Below, piece after piece: positions 1 through 10,232 of a DNA stretch of 64,000 nt. The DNA is from Tupaia tana (Eukaryota; Chordata; Mammalia; Scandentia; Tupaiidae). How positions within the stretch are numbered: position 1 is the stretch's first letter; the number at the start of each line of letters is the position of its first letter. Where the stretch lies: contig JAKSZU010000002.1 in assembly GCA_026018925.1 (NCBI GenBank), positions 53,028,337-53,092,336 of the forward strand. The letters are read 5' to 3'. The notes under the pieces were generated by a model. The model did not search any database, was not told the origin of the DNA, and saw only the letters and a list, made by a program, of their open reading frames with translations. The translations under genes were made by a program, and so were the position numbers.

Positions 1-1270
1 CCACAAGGGCCGAGAGAAGGCACCTCCAGGGAACCAGTGAAGGGAGCCAGTCTCCCAGCTCTCCTGCCGCGATGGCTGCCACTGCTTCAGTGAGTGGCGT
101 TGGTGGCACTGTGGGCAGGGAAGGGGACCTCGTGGGCAGCTATTCCTGTGGTACCTGTAGTCCCCTTCCCTGCCCTCTGACCTGAGACTTGCACATGCAC
201 AAGGTGGCATATGAGACTGGATTTCACTGCGGGTGTGGATTCATGGCACCATTCTTGATCAACCATACCCTCTCCTCTACCTTCGAGGCACAGAAGCAGA
301 CGACTCCTTCCACATCCAAGTCTCTTGTTATTCTCTGGGCTGAGAGTAGCCAGCAACCAAACACGTACAATATGCCAGGCTCTGAGCCAGGTGCTTACAT
401 GCATTTCATCTAGTCCTTGTCAGATACTGTGTTCCCCATTTTCCCCCCAGGTTTCACAACACCCCCAGCAGGGTCTTGCCCCTGCGATTTACTCTATCCT
501 TGGCCAACCCTGGGTCATGGGCACGTGAGTGCCTGGAACACTCAGGGAGTTCTCCAGATGCAAACCCAGAGCCTTTCCATGCAGGGCCGCCTCACAGTGT
601 CGTGCTGTTTCACTGCTGCACTGCCGTCTGGCTCTGGAGAAATGAAGATTAAACAGGAGCGTCTCACTGCTAGAGAGTGGCCAAACACACCCCAGGCCCT
701 GGTCGGGATGATGCCAAAGCCCCTGTGGTAACCGCTGCCTCAGCATGTCTTTGTTTCTCCCACAAAGTCAGCCCTGATCTCGATCTTCACCTGATCTCAG
801 ACGTAGTGGTTCTGCGGGGTGTTTAGCAGACGTGAGGGGCTCCTGAGACACAGTTCCCTCTCCCCCCGGGGCCTGCCCACTAGCTGTCACCAAACCCAGG
901 AGGGGTGTAAGCGGAGGAGTGGTTGCAGAGGGGCGGCACAAGCTCTCACGAGATCCCATCTCCTGGACAAAGGACAAACATGGAGGAGGAGTTCCATCTG
1001 CTGTTGTATTACTCGTGTCCATGAAGAAGAGATATGGTGCCCACTTTACTGCTGATCACAATCTACACACGTGTCCTTACCTCAGTGGGAGCGAGGCCAC
1101 GAAGCAGCGGACCTCTGATGAGCAGCTCCTCATCTTTACCTCGTTCCTGCTGCGTTATTGGCATGTCACCTCAGCCCAGCGCAGCCCTGTCCATGCACTG
1201 GTACGGGGAGCCTGCTGAAGTCAAAAGACCCGCAGAGGGTTTTGACAACCTTTGTAAAGAAAGTTTTTGC
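1..1270. other. Intergenic stretch, no gene seen
   Basis: No recognisable exon or young repeat. Short open frames on both strands show no known domain. A weak MIR relic is listed separately. The right end (about 1256-1269) is the left target duplication of the first SINE. Confidence 0.6.
370..450 (-). mobile_element. MIR SINE relic
   Basis: The wording 'TGCCAGGCTCTGAGCCAGGTGCTTACATG', here cited only by pattern (CCAGGC...GTGCTTACATGCAT), followed by a CCCCATTTT block, is the usual antisense MIR order. Diverged and partial. Confidence 0.4.
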
Positions 1271-1536
1271 GGGACCAGCAGTTAGCGTAATGGCTATGTC
1301 ACTGGACTCCCATGTAGCCGACCGTGGTTCTAGTCCTGGACCTGGTGGCTTAAACTCACGCTGGGTGCGTGTGTGTGCGTGCCCAAGATCCCGAGAGGAG
1401 AATGGAGGAGAAGGGATTGCGGCGTGACCATCCCCCCTGGGGGGTGATTTCTCACTTTCTGTCTCTCTGTCTCTCTCCGTCTGTCTGGCGAGTGCACACG
1501 CCCTGTAGCAAACAGCTCTCCGAAAAAAAAAAAAAG
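1271..1536 (+). mobile_element. tSINE-A copy
   Basis: Full length, from the GGGACCAGCAG head through the C6/G6 dyad and CT block to an A tail. Imperfect target duplications of about 14 bp flank it (about 1256-1269 and 1537-1550). Confidence 0.93.
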
Positions 1537-1690
1537 AAAGAAAATTTTTGTGAATATTTCATGTGCCAATTTAAGCAAAGCTTGTGACAGTCTTTCTATG
1601 AGGAAGTGCTTAGCAAAGCAACAAAACATGCACTGACATAGTTCATGCTCTAGAGTGACATCTGAATACACGAGGCAAAAGCCAGTAACT

Positions 1691-1961
1691 TTTTTTTTTT
1701 TTTTTTGGAGAGGTTTTTTTGCTATAGGGCGCGTGCGCTCGCCAGACAGACGGAGAGAGACAGAGAGACAGAAAGCGAGAAATCACCCCCCAGGGGGGAT
1801 GGTCACGCCGCAATCCCTTCTCCTCCATTCTCCTCTCGGGATCTTGGGCACGCACGCACACGCGCCCGGCGTGAGTTGTAAGCCACCGGGTCCGAGACGC
1901 AAACCGCGGTCGACTACGTGGGAGTCCAGCGACATAGCCATTACGCTAACTGCTGGTTCCC
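1691..1961 (-). mobile_element. tSINE-A copy, young subfamily
   Basis: Full-length copy with perfect 16-bp target duplications (1678-1693 and 1962-1977). It carries the young-subfamily marks: head GGGAACC, box B with GCG instead of GAG, and TGACCATCC. It lies about 150 bp from, and opposite to, the previous copy, so the pair could fold back as RNA. Confidence 0.96.
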
Positions 1962-2109
1962 AAAGCCAGTAACTTTTGCGCCACTTACAAGGTCATTTGA
2001 GTTTACCGTCGTCCTTGCTACTGTGTGCACCAGAACCTACCACGCGGCTTCGCCTGTAGCTCTAAGTCACACGGAGTAGGAGCAGCTACCTCCTCTAACC
2101 CCAAGCCCT

Positions 2110-2300
2110 TCCCCACCTTCCTCCTGCCCCCATTGCAGATCATATCTTGTACTCTCGCTGTCTCTGGCCTCTGGGCTTGGGGAGCAGCCCAACCCCATTG
2201 TCCCCTGGGAGGTACTGTTTCTTCCCATCCTTCAGGGCTCAGCTGAAGTGTCATCTTTTTCCTTGACCACCTAGCAGAGTCTTTGCCTGTCTTTTTTTTT
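2110..2300 (+). mobile_element. L2 LINE 3' fragment
   Basis: The phrase CTTCAGGGCTCAGCTGAAGT then GTCATC...CCTTGACCACC matches the L2 order '...CAGGTCTCAGCTCAAATGTCACC...CCTGACCACC' as I remember it. Old and partial. Confidence 0.55.
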
Positions 2301-2872
2301 TTTTAACCCACCGTATCCTCAAGACTGTCTGACAAGTAGATGCTTAATGAAGAGTTCAGTGAGTGCGTGGAGAAACTGGACCATTGCCACTTTAGGCAGG
2401 AGAAGAGGGCCTTGTTTTTTGTTTTGTTTGTTTTTTGGGAGGGGTCTTAGCTGTTCTTAGGGTGATGCTTTGAAAGCTTTAAACAGTTGGGGGTGATCTG
2501 CAAAGTACTGATTATCCTTTAATAAAAAGAGAAGAGGGGAAAAGCATTTCTGTTCATGAGGCTGGTCGATAGCAGCTTGACGTCTTTTGGCAATCTCTGG
2601 ATGCCATCTATTTCCTGATTCTGCCTGTTGACCTCACCCTGAGCACTAAATGCGCATCAGCTTAGCTTGCGGTTTCCATGGCTGTTTTCTGTGTTTCCTG
2701 GCTTGTTGATTGCTTGGTTTCTAATCTCACAAGGAAAGCCTAGTTACAGGGCTTTGTATCCCAGTTAAAATTATTCTGTTCTACAACAGTAGTAATAGGA
2801 GTGATAAAATCTTTGTTATGGTCCAATTGCCAAACACTTCATAAAGAGTTGATTGGTTTCAAATAGAGGCCC
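2301..2872. other. Intergenic stretch, no gene seen
   Basis: AT-rich sequence without recognisable genes or repeats, apart from a short T run at 2291-2304 and a T/G-rich patch near 2415. Confidence 0.5.
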
Positions 2873-3140
2873 GGGATTGGCCCCATAGCAGAGCTATTGT
2901 TGGTAACAGAGGAAGCCAGATTCCATGTGACTGACCAAGGGATCAAGTCCTGGCCCTGGCAACTTGAGAAATACATCGGATATACAGGTGCATGCCCAGA
3001 TCCTGACGGGGTAGAGTATTGAGGAAAAAAAGATTGTGGCACGGCCAGGCTCCATCGAGAGGTGCTTTTTCTCTCCCTCTTCTTCCCCATCTCTCTCCTG
3101 CCTATGTACATGCACTCTTTCATAAAAAGAGAGAGAGGGG
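2873..3140 (+). mobile_element. Old tSINE (A-like), diverged
   Basis: The order matches an A-type SINE: a CATGTGACTGACCA anticodon-loop region, a GGGATCAAGTCCTGG box B, GCATGCCCAGATCCTGA, GGAAAAAAAGATTGTGG, a CT-rich block, then TGCACTC and AAAAAG. Divergence is high. Confidence 0.6.
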
Positions 3141-3419
3141 GGCCAGAATGGGCTGACACACTCTGTCCCTCACCCAGAGATCATTAGCAGCCAAAGCAGT
3201 TTCATCAAAAAAACAGAGGCAGCAAGTTTAGGGACTTCTGGGAGCTGGGGTGAGGCCTCCAGACATCATTAGGCAATCTTGCTCTCCAAGGGGAAGAAGC
3301 ACAGAGGAACCACAACTTTTGTAAGGTTAAAAAAAAAAGTTAAAGAGATAAACAAATATTTGACAATCCTATAAAAACTGAAACTAGCCTAGACCTAAGA
3401 TACGAGGCTTTAAATATCA

Positions 3420-3530
3420 CTCACTCATTCATTCTCTCCTGCATTTATTCATCCATTCAACAGACATGCTTTGAGCAGACACCCAACTGGATCCCAGTTA
3501 ATGCAAAGATGAACGGGTCTCGGTTCCTGG
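3420..3530 (-). mobile_element. L2 LINE 3' end, antisense
   Basis: CATTCATTC...CCATTCAACAGACATG...GAGCAGAC is the reverse complement of the typical L2 3' end (GCTCAATAAATATTTGTTGAATGAATG). It may extend rightward, but divergence hides the edge. Confidence 0.6.
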
Positions 3531-4517
3531 CTTTCAATAGCTCACAGCAGATGCCAAATGATCTGGTATTTGTGAAGGTGACTTAAATGGCACAATGCTA
3601 CAATGTGCTGGTTATTCTTCCCACATGTAATGTGGTAGCTGACAAGGGACAGGTGCTCAAAAATGGCTGTTAAGCAAATGAATGAGGAGTGGAGTGGGAA
3701 ATGATAGACCCTGAAACGGTGAGCTGTAACATGTGAGAGCTGGAGACCGGCAGGCCTGCAAACTGGAAAAGGGATCTGCGTAATTCAGGAAAACACTGAG
3801 CAGGGCTCCTTGATTACTTCAGAGCCTGGGAACATCGTGTTCTAAACCCTGCTTTTCTTGTGGCCACGTGACCTAGGGTGACTTAATCTCTGCGGCTGAG
3901 TGAAGAACAACTACCTCCCCAGACTACCACTTCTAGATAGACTTTTCGAATTAGGCTTCATCATCTTAGACTTTGAGACAGTGGCTGCAGTAGGAACAAC
4001 ACATTAAGGCTTCTGAATTGTGAAGCTTAAAGAAGAAAACAGATAAAACTGTTGAACAAACATTTCCTTTTCCGTGTAGGAATGTGGTCATCTCAAATGG
4101 GAACCACTAGTTAAATTATAACCTTACGCTGGTGCTTCTGGTGCTTACGTTAGCGTCTGTCTTTTTCCTGTTGACCTTCAGGAAGCTACAAGTTAGTATC
4201 TAATTTGGAAATGAGTGAGCTTGTCAAATTTTGAGACTTCTTGTTTTGAGACACTTAGGAAATTGTGCCAAATTAACTCCCTAAATTTTTTTATATCAGA
4301 TAGTAACTGTTAGTGGACATATGCACAGAATAAATAGAAAGTTTTCCAAGGCTGTTTCACTATCGAAGCCCCTATCACTCTTAATTTGTGCTAGGTCAGG
4401 GAAGCAATCCCACATTGAAATGTGGTCAGAAGCCAGAGTGCAGAGAAATTTAATAGTCCTGAGTTTCAGAATGAGTTGGAGAGGAGTCAGAATTTAACCT
4501 TAAAATCTCACAAATGT
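3531..4517. other. Intergenic stretch, no gene seen
   Basis: Contains a probable MIR relic (3815-3905) and otherwise unassigned, moderately AT-rich sequence. No splice-bounded reading frame stands out. Confidence 0.5.
3815..3905 (+). mobile_element. MIR SINE relic
   Basis: CACGTGACCTAGGGTGACTT then AATCTCTGCGGC follows the MIR core and 3' order 'GTGACCTTGGGCAAGTTACTTAACCTCTCTG'. Confidence 0.4.
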
Positions 4518-4655
4518 GGGACCAGCAGTTGACATAATGGTTACATTGCTGGACTCCCACCTAGCCGACTGAGGTTCTAGTCCTAGAGCAGGCAACTTAA
4601 AACTCATGCTGGGCGCATGTATGTGCATGCCCCAAATCTCAAGAGTAGAATGGAG
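4518..4655 (+). mobile_element. tSINE-A copy, 3'-truncated
   Basis: Starts with GGGACCAGCAGTTGACATAATGG and runs through box B to 'CAAGAGTAGAATGGAG', then stops before the dyad and CT block. No A tail, so the 3' part was probably deleted after insertion. Confidence 0.8.
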
Positions 4656-4772
4656 ACTCTACTATTGTTGAAATCGAGTAATACTTATAAGTTTTCCAAT
4701 AGAAAGATCACTTTGAAGGCAAATTTATCATAGGGGGCAAAGAACTATTTTTCGGCAAAGTATTTTGATATA

Positions 4773-4852
4773 TTAGGTCATTGGGAAAGTCGTGATACAC
4801 TTTTACATAGAAAAACATAGGAAAATATGTCATGACTTTGCAGATGACCTAA
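4773..4852. mobile_element. Mariner-like MITE
   Basis: An 80-bp element with inverted ends (left TTAGGTCATTGGGAAAGTC, right GACTTTGCAGATGACCTAA), flanked by TA on both sides (4771-4772 and 4853-4854). The TA duplication is typical of Tc1/mariner. Similar elements occur at 8978, 28899, 41490 and 63137. No coding capacity. Confidence 0.78.
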
Positions 4853-4904
4853 TATTTCATTACATGATAAATAATTGTTCATTGTTAAAAAATTAGGAAA
4901 TATA

Positions 4905-5150
4905 GGGCCAGCCAGGTGGCATGGTGGGTAAGGCAGCTGGATTTCACCTGACTGACTGTGGGGTTCAAGTTCCAGACACAGAGGGTTGAAAACACACTGG
5001 GCACATGTGAAGGCATGCCCAAAATTGTGAGAGGAAAATGGAGAAGGGACTGTGGTGTGGTCATCTCCCCTGGGGAGTGATCTCTCACTTTCTCTCTCTC
5101 CCCCTCCCAGTGAGTGCACGTGCCCTGTATCAGAAATTTTTCAAAAAAGA
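4905..5150 (+). mobile_element. tSINE A-old copy
   Basis: Complete but diverged. Head GGGCCAGCCAGGTGGCATGG, box B GGTTCAAGTTCC, dyad CTCCCCTGGGGAG, CT block, GTGCACGTGCCCTGTATC end and short A tail. Confidence 0.87.
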
Positions 5151-5216
5151 AAAATGTTTAAAAATATACAAGAAAATAAAGAGGAAAGACACACTCCTAT
5201 AGTGAAAAAACACACT

Positions 5217-5383
5217 TTTTAAATTATTTTATTTAACTTTATTTGTTGTTATTATTATTTTACTTTTGACCAGAGAGAGAGACAGAGGGAAAGTGAGAAA
5301 TCAAGCCGCCAGTTCCAGGACTTGAACCACGGTGGCCATGTGGGAGTCCAGTGCACTTAAGCACCATGCCTCCTGCCAGCCCC
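5217..5383 (-). mobile_element. tSINE-B copy
   Basis: Runs in reverse from TTAAATTATTTTATTTAAC through TTTGACCAGAGAG to CCTGCCAGCCCC, the head of the element. Confidence 0.92.
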
Positions 5384-5395
5384 ATCTTTTTTCTA

Positions 5396-5652
5396 TTTTT
5401 TTAGAGGGAGATTTTTGCTGTAGGGTGTGTGCACTCGCCAGAGAGACAGAGAGAGACAGAGAAACAGAAAGTGAAAAATGACCTCCAAGGAGCCTGGCTA
5501 CATTACTGTCCCTTCTCCATTCTCCTTTCAGGATTTTGGGCATGCAAGCACATGCACCTGGTGTGAGTTTTAAGCTACCGGGTCTGGGACTCAAACCACG
5601 GTCGACTACATGGGAGTCCAGCAATGTAACCATTATGCCATCTGCTGGTTCC
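5396..5652 (-). mobile_element. tSINE-A copy
   Basis: Full-length reverse copy from a short T run and TTTTTGCTGTAGGG to CATCTGCTGGTTCC. Only about 12 bp separates it from the preceding tSINE-B. Confidence 0.92.
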
Positions 5653-5728
5653 AAAACACACTCCTTAAAATTAAAAAAACAAGATTATACTATTTGTAAC
5701 AGGAAAAATAGGACCTAAAGTAAAATTT

Positions 5729-5787
5729 TCTTCCTTCCTTCCTTCCTTCCTTCCTTCCTTCCTTCCTTCCTTCCTTCCTTCCTTCCT

Positions 5788-5848
<61 letters not shown>

Positions 5849-5861
5849 CTTTCTTCTTTCT
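5729..5861. repeat. (TTCC)n/(TC)n microsatellite
   Basis: About 14 TTCC units, then CTCC units, about 20 TC units and TTTC/TTTCT units. The tract abuts the tail of the next minus-strand SINE and probably grew from it. Confidence 0.97.
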
Positions 5862-6094
5862 TTTTTTTTTTGCCATTGGTTGTGTGTGCTCCCCAGAGAG
5901 ACAGAGAGAGGGAAAGTGAGAACTATCCAGAGAAGATGGCCACACCACAATCCCTTCTCCATTCTCCTCTTGGGATTTTGGGCATGCATGCACACACACC
6001 TGGTGTGATTCTCAAGCCGCCTGGTCCAGGACTCGAACCATGGTCAACGATGTGAGAGTCCAGTGCTTTAACCTCCATGCCACCTGCTGATCCC
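5862..6094 (-). mobile_element. tSINE-A copy
   Basis: Reverse copy from TTTTTGCCATTGG to CACCTGCTGATCCC. The dyad is weakened (CCAGAGAAGATGG). Its tail side is the preceding microsatellite. Confidence 0.9.
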
Positions 6095-6142
6095 TGACAC
6101 TTGTTTTATAAATAACAGAAGCTTTGGGGAAAACAAATTATC

Positions 6143-6384
6143 TTTTTTTTTTTTTTTTTTTAAGGTAGGGCATGTGCACTCGCAGAAGAGAGGCAGAGAC
6201 AGAAAGAGAGAAATCACCCCCCTGAGGGAACGGCCATGCAGCAATCCCTTCTCCATTCTCCTCCTGGGATTCTGGGCCCGCATATATATCCTGTGAGATT
6301 TTCAAGCCGCAAGGTCTAGAACCCTAACCACGGTGGGTCATGTGGGAGTCCAGTGCCTCAACCACAGCGCCACCTACTGGCGCT
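6143..6384 (-). mobile_element. tSINE-A copy, internal deletion
   Basis: A T run of about 19, then a reverse A body; the segment between GGGCCCGCAT and TGTGAGATTTTC is shortened. Flanked by similar A(n)CAAATTATCT-type target duplications (about 6131-6143 and 6386-6398). Confidence 0.87.
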
Positions 6385-6594
6385 AGAAAAAATTATCTTA
6401 AGGCATACTTCATGTTGTCTTGTATTTCATTTGTGCAGTATTACTTGAGGTCAGAGAACTTGAGCTCCTTATTTCCTGTGCTCAGTCCTCATACGAATTC
6501 ATGGACTCGCTTGTGTGTTTAATGTTCCGTTGTTTCATGTGTAACCGTTCTGTGTGATCTCCTAGGTTTAGTCTTCTTACTTATATTCAGGTAC

Positions 6595-6665
6595 CAAGAG
6601 TTTGCTAGGAATCAGCTTAGCACGATGCTTTGCACACAATACATACTCAATGTTTACATACATAC
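6595..6665 (+). mobile_element. L2 LINE 3' end
   Basis: AGCTTAGCACGATGCTTTGC then ACACAATACATACTCAATG follows the L2 end 'AGCACAGTGCCTGGCACATAGTAGGTGCTCAATA'. Diverged. Confidence 0.45.
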
Positions 6666-6738
6666 TGATATAAGAGACAGATTTAGATAAACCACATTTA
6701 AATTTTATAAAGAACACAAACATTAAAACGATTGTTTA

Positions 6739-6918
6739 GGGGTTGGCAGGTGGCGAGGTAAAGGTGCTGGATTCCCACATTGTCAACTGCTATTCGAGCC
6801 CGGGACCTGGTAGGTTGCTTTCTTACTTTCTTTTTCTGTCTCTGTCTCTCTCTGGTCAAATTTAAAAAAATAATAATAACAAGTAGAATTATATAAATAA
6901 ATAATACTTTAAAAAAAG
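6739..6918 (+). mobile_element. tSINE-B copy
   Basis: Head GGGGTTGGCAGGTGGCGAGG, box B region ATTCGAGCCCGG, CT block, GGTCAAATTTAAAAAAATAA end and AT-rich tail. Confidence 0.88.
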
Positions 6919-7180
6919 ATTGGTTATAGAAAGCAAAGTGGGGGGCATTGGCTATAATTTTCATTTTTATTAAAGAATGACACCCTCTGAGAAGAACCAA
7001 ATCTATTAGTAATATTCATCTGTACTGTAAAATAATTTACACAATGGAAAGTCAATGATTGTAGTGATTGCATTACTTTTACTAAACCACTTTATCACCC
7101 TCACACTCAATGCAACAAATAAAACATAATCTGAAAAAAATATATCTCCATCTTTATTCACAATAAACAGATCTGCCATT

Positions 7181-7375
7181 GGGACCAATAGATGGGCGTA
7201 GCTGGACTCCCACATGGTTGACCGCAGTTTGAGCCCCGGATCCAGTGGCTTGCCCAAGAGCCTGGGAGAAGGGACTGCAGTATGGCCATTCCCCCCGGGG
7301 GGTGATTTCTCTCTCTCCTTCTCACTGTCTCTGTCTCCCTCTCTCCCTTAAGAGCACACCTGAAAGGATGAAGAT
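7181..7375 (+). mobile_element. tSINE copy with internal deletions
   Basis: Head GGGACCAATAGATGGGCGTAG lacks about 10 bp; the body has C6/G6 but lacks the GTGTGCGTGCGTGCCC part. Its 3' end is split by the tSINE-B at 7378-7563 and probably resumes at 7564-7585 (AAAGGGTGAAAACCTCC). Confidence 0.8.
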
Positions 7376-7377
7376 CT

Positions 7378-7563
7378 CTTTTTTAAAAATAATTATTTAT
7401 TTAATTTCATTTGTTGTTGTTGTTGTTATTATTATTTTATTTGACCAGACAGAGAGCTAGAGAAAGGGAAAGTGAGAAAGTAAGCCGCCAGGTCCAGGAC
7501 TTGAACAGCGGTCAGCCATGTGGGAATCCAGCGTCTCTAACCACCGTGCCACCTGCCGGCCCC
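7378..7563 (-). mobile_element. tSINE-B copy, nested
   Basis: Reverse copy ending CACCTGCCGGCCCC. Flanking AAAGGATGAA and AAAGGGTGAA indicate insertion into the 3' end of the SINE at 7181. Confidence 0.92.
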
Positions 7564-7907
7564 AAAGGGTGAAAACCTCCGAAACAAACAACAAGGTCTG
7601 CTGTGTGTCATACTGTACAGAAGGAACACAGCGTGGCTCCCACGTGGACCAATGTACCATTTTGACCGTGATCCACTGAGCAGAGTCTCATCCATGTCTG
7701 GTGACAGTACAGCTCCATGGGAGCTGAGAGACACTAAGCCATTTTTGTGGCCTCCTCAGCTCTCACTAAATAAGAAGGGACCACACACGAGGAACTGTGA
7801 CAAATGATCTGACTAAAAATTATATCCATAGGCTCTTTCTTTAGTATAAGGTGTAGTTTCTTGAGTACAGGGATAAGAGTATTATTGTGCTCTAAAGATC
7901 GCTGGAC

Positions 7908-8192
7908 GGGACCAGCGGTTAGCATAGTTGCTATGTCTCTGAACTCCCATGTAGCTACCCACGGTTCAAGTCCTGGACCTGGTGGCTTAAACTCACGCTG
8001 GGTACGTGTGTGTGCGTGCCCAAGATCCTGAGAGGAGAATGGCGGAGAAAGGATTGCGGTGTGGCCATCCCCCCTGGGGGGTGATTTCTCGCTTTCTGTC
8101 TCTCTGTCTCTCTCTGTCTTTCTGGCGAGTGCACGCACCCTATAGCAAAAACCTCTCAAAAAAAAAAATTTTTTTTTTATTTAAAAAAAAAA
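7908..8192 (+). mobile_element. tSINE-A copy inside the LAMTOR3 retrocopy
   Basis: Full length with a long A/T tail. Target duplications AAAGATCGCTGGA at 7894-7906 and 8193-8205. It sits in the pseudogene's 3' UTR, so it is younger than the retrocopy. Confidence 0.96.
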
Positions 8193-8287
8193 AAAGATCG
8201 CTGGATTGATACTGGGCTGTTACAATGAAGATAAGGTACCCATTAAAATCACTGTCAGATTAAGAAACTTCCACAACTTTGTTTTTT

Positions 8288-8457
8288 AAAGAATTATTTT
8301 ACTAATTTTATTTATTTATTTTAATTTCACCAGAAAAAGACAGATGAAGAGAGAGAGAGGGTGAAAGTGAGAAAGCAAGCCTCTAGGTCTGGGACTCAAA
8401 CTGCAGTCAGCCATGTGGGAGTCCAGTGCCCTTAACCACCATGCCACCTGCCAGCCC
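8288..8457 (-). mobile_element. tSINE-B copy inside the LAMTOR3 retrocopy
   Basis: Reverse copy. CACAACTTTGTTTT (8272 on) and CACAACTTGTTTT (8459 on) are its target duplications and also encode the pseudogene's QVV, so it splits the coding end. Confidence 0.95.
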
Positions 8458-9041
8458 TCACAACTTGTTTTACTCCTTCAAATAACAGAGCAAGTCCTTT
8501 TCTTTTCTAGGCTAACGATAGTCCTGTGTTGGCACTGCTGCTGGCTGTGAAACTCACCACCAAAGGTAAACGATGAACTTGAACCACCTGATAGGTGTAA
8601 CAGATGATGCTCAGGTTCTCTGAGAGTCCCAGTTTGCTCCTTTCATCTATTGAAAAGGCTAAAGTAGATAGGAAGCCAGGTCTCCATGCACGCTCTGGAG
8701 TGGTGTCATTGGCCTCTTTAATAACAGGGCCTCCATCTCGACCTGACACAGCAATAGCATGGAGCCTTCAATACTTGGTAACTCTATATAGCAACTGCTT
8801 TAGGTCATCCACCATGATGAACCCCCTCTGCAGATCAATCTCCACGCCTGGGCTTCCGGGCTTCCAGCCTCTCCCCACTGCCCCTCAGGGACAACCTCAA
8901 AGACAGGTACCTAGGCCACGCTCTGTCACATTTGTGACCTCATCTGTGCTCCAGGAAGAACTTGAAATATGCACTTATTGGGTTGTCAGAAAAGTTATGA
9001 CACAATCTTGCACAGAAAAATTTTTAAAATGCATGACTTTC

Positions 9042-9307
9042 GGGAACCAGCAGTTAGCGTAATGGCTATGTCGCTGGACTTCCACGTAGTCGACCGCGGT
9101 TCGCGTCTCGGACCCGGTGGCTTACAACTCACGCCGGGCGCGTGTGCGTGCGTGCCCAAGATCCCGAGAGGAGAATGGAGGAGAAGGGATTGCGGCGTGA
9201 CCATCCCCCCTGGGGGGTGATTTCTCGCTTTCTGTCTCTATGTCTCTCTCTGTCTGTCTGGCGAGCGCACGCGCCCTATAGCGAAAAACTTCTCCAAAAA
9301 AAAAAAA
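9042..9307 (+). mobile_element. tSINE-A copy, young subfamily
   Basis: Near-consensus copy with GGGAACCAGCAG head, GGTTCGCGTCT at box B and CTATGTCTCTC. Perfect 16-bp target duplications at 9026-9041 and 9308-9323, inside the MITE. Confidence 0.97.
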
Positions 9308-9328
9308 AAAATGCATGACTTTCCATGG

Positions 9329-9598
9329 GGGACCAGCAGTTAGTGTAATGGCTATGTCGCTGGACTCCCATGTAGTCGACCGCGGTTCGCGTCCCGGACC
9401 CGGTGGCTTAAAACTCACGCCAGGCTCATGTGCATGCGTGCTCAAGATCCTGAGAGGAGAAAGGAGGAGAAGGCATTGTGGTGTGGCCATTCCCCCTGGG
9501 GCGTGATTTCTCGCTTTCTGCCTCTTGGTCTCTCTCGGTCTGTCTGGCGAACGCACGTGCCCTATAGCGAAAACCTCTCCAAAAAAAAAAAAAAAAAA
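9329..9598 (+). mobile_element. tSINE-A copy, same target as its neighbour
   Basis: Full-length copy with GGTTCGCGTCC at box B. A third copy of the target (about AAACGCATGACTTTCC) follows at 9600-9616, so this SINE entered within a few bases of the previous insertion. Confidence 0.96.
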
Positions 9599-9711
9599 CA
9601 AAACGCATGACTTTCCAGACAACCTAATAAATCACGGTTTCAAATATGATTTGAGAGAATAAGCCTAGGATGTCGGACTGACACAGAGTTCATAGGTCTT
9701 GATTATTATTA

Positions 9712-9868
9712 TTTTTATTTTTTTAGATTTTTTTGCTGGAGAGGCAGAGAGAGAGAGAGAGAGAGAGTAAGAAATCATCCCCAGGGAGGATGGGCATGCT
9801 GCAATCCCTAATCCTCCATTCTCCTTGGGGGGTTTTGGGTTTGCACACATGCATGCCCAGTATGATTT
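9712..9868 (-). mobile_element. tSINE A-old, lacks tRNA head
   Basis: Reverse body from TTTTTTGCTGGAGAGG to TGCACACATGCATGCCC; the tRNA-like head is missing. Closely resembles the fragment at 10443. Confidence 0.75.
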
Positions 9869-10000
9869 ATTTTCTTTCTTTTCTTCTTTCCTCATCCCTC
9901 CCTCCCCCTCTCCCTTCCTTCCTCTGATCATGCATTCTTTTTTCTTTTCTTTTTCTTTCCTTTCCTTTCTTTTTTTCTTTTTCTTCTTTCCTTTTTAAAT
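9868..10000. repeat. Pyrimidine-rich low-complexity tract
   Basis: Irregular CT/TTTC-rich run of about 130 bp, probably the degraded tail of the next minus-strand SINE. Confidence 0.85.
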
Positions 10001-10206
10001 ATTTTATTCATTTATTTATTTATTTTTAAATTTGCTATAGGGTACATGCACATGTTTGTTGTATTGTACAGAAGAAACATGTCTCCCACAAGACAGAGAA
10101 AGAGAGGGAAAGTGAGAAAGCAGGCTGCAGGTCCAGGACTTGAACTGGAGTTTGTCATGTGGGATCCACTACCCTCCTTCCAACCTCCACACCACCTGCT
10201 GGCACA
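10000..10206 (-). mobile_element. tSINE copy, diverged
   Basis: Reverse order: A/T tail (TTTATTCATTTATTTATT), GCTATAGGGTACATGC, GAGAGGGAAAGTGAGAAAGC, CACCTGCTGGCAC. Mixes A-like and B-like parts. Confidence 0.75.
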
Positions 10207-10232
10207 TAGGTCACCAACCTCAGAACATTTTC

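Larger units (their letters stand above)
7590..8890 (-). pseudogene. LAMTOR3P: Processed pseudogene of LAMTOR3
   Basis: Intronless, broken copy of LAMTOR3 (MP1/p14 scaffold subunit of the Ragulator complex on late endosomes), read leftwards. The start codon equivalent is at 8815-8813 (MVDDLKQLLY, family form MADDLKRFLY) and the stop equivalent at 8262-8260 (QVVEVS then TAA). The middle frame 8749-8507 gives SGRDGGPVIKEANDT, RPGFLSTLAF, SKLGLSENLSIICY and LPLVVSFTASSSANTGL. I recognise these as LAMTOR3 from memory of the human protein. The parent has several introns and this copy has none, so it is a retrocopy. Breaks: a frameshift within the first 20 codons, another just after SSANTGL, loss of two residues after IICY, and a tSINE-B inserted six codons before the stop (8288-8457). 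The 3' UTR continues left to about 7590 and is split by the tSINE-A at 7908. Outer ends are estimates; no clear tail was found. Confidence 0.92.
8978..9627. mobile_element. Mariner-like MITE split by two SINEs
   Basis: Left end TTGGGTTGTCAGAAAAGTTA (8978 on), right end GCATGACTTTCCAGACAACC then TAA (to 9627). TA flanks at 8976-8977 and 9628-9629. Without the SINEs it would be about 80 bp, like its relatives. Confidence 0.83.
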
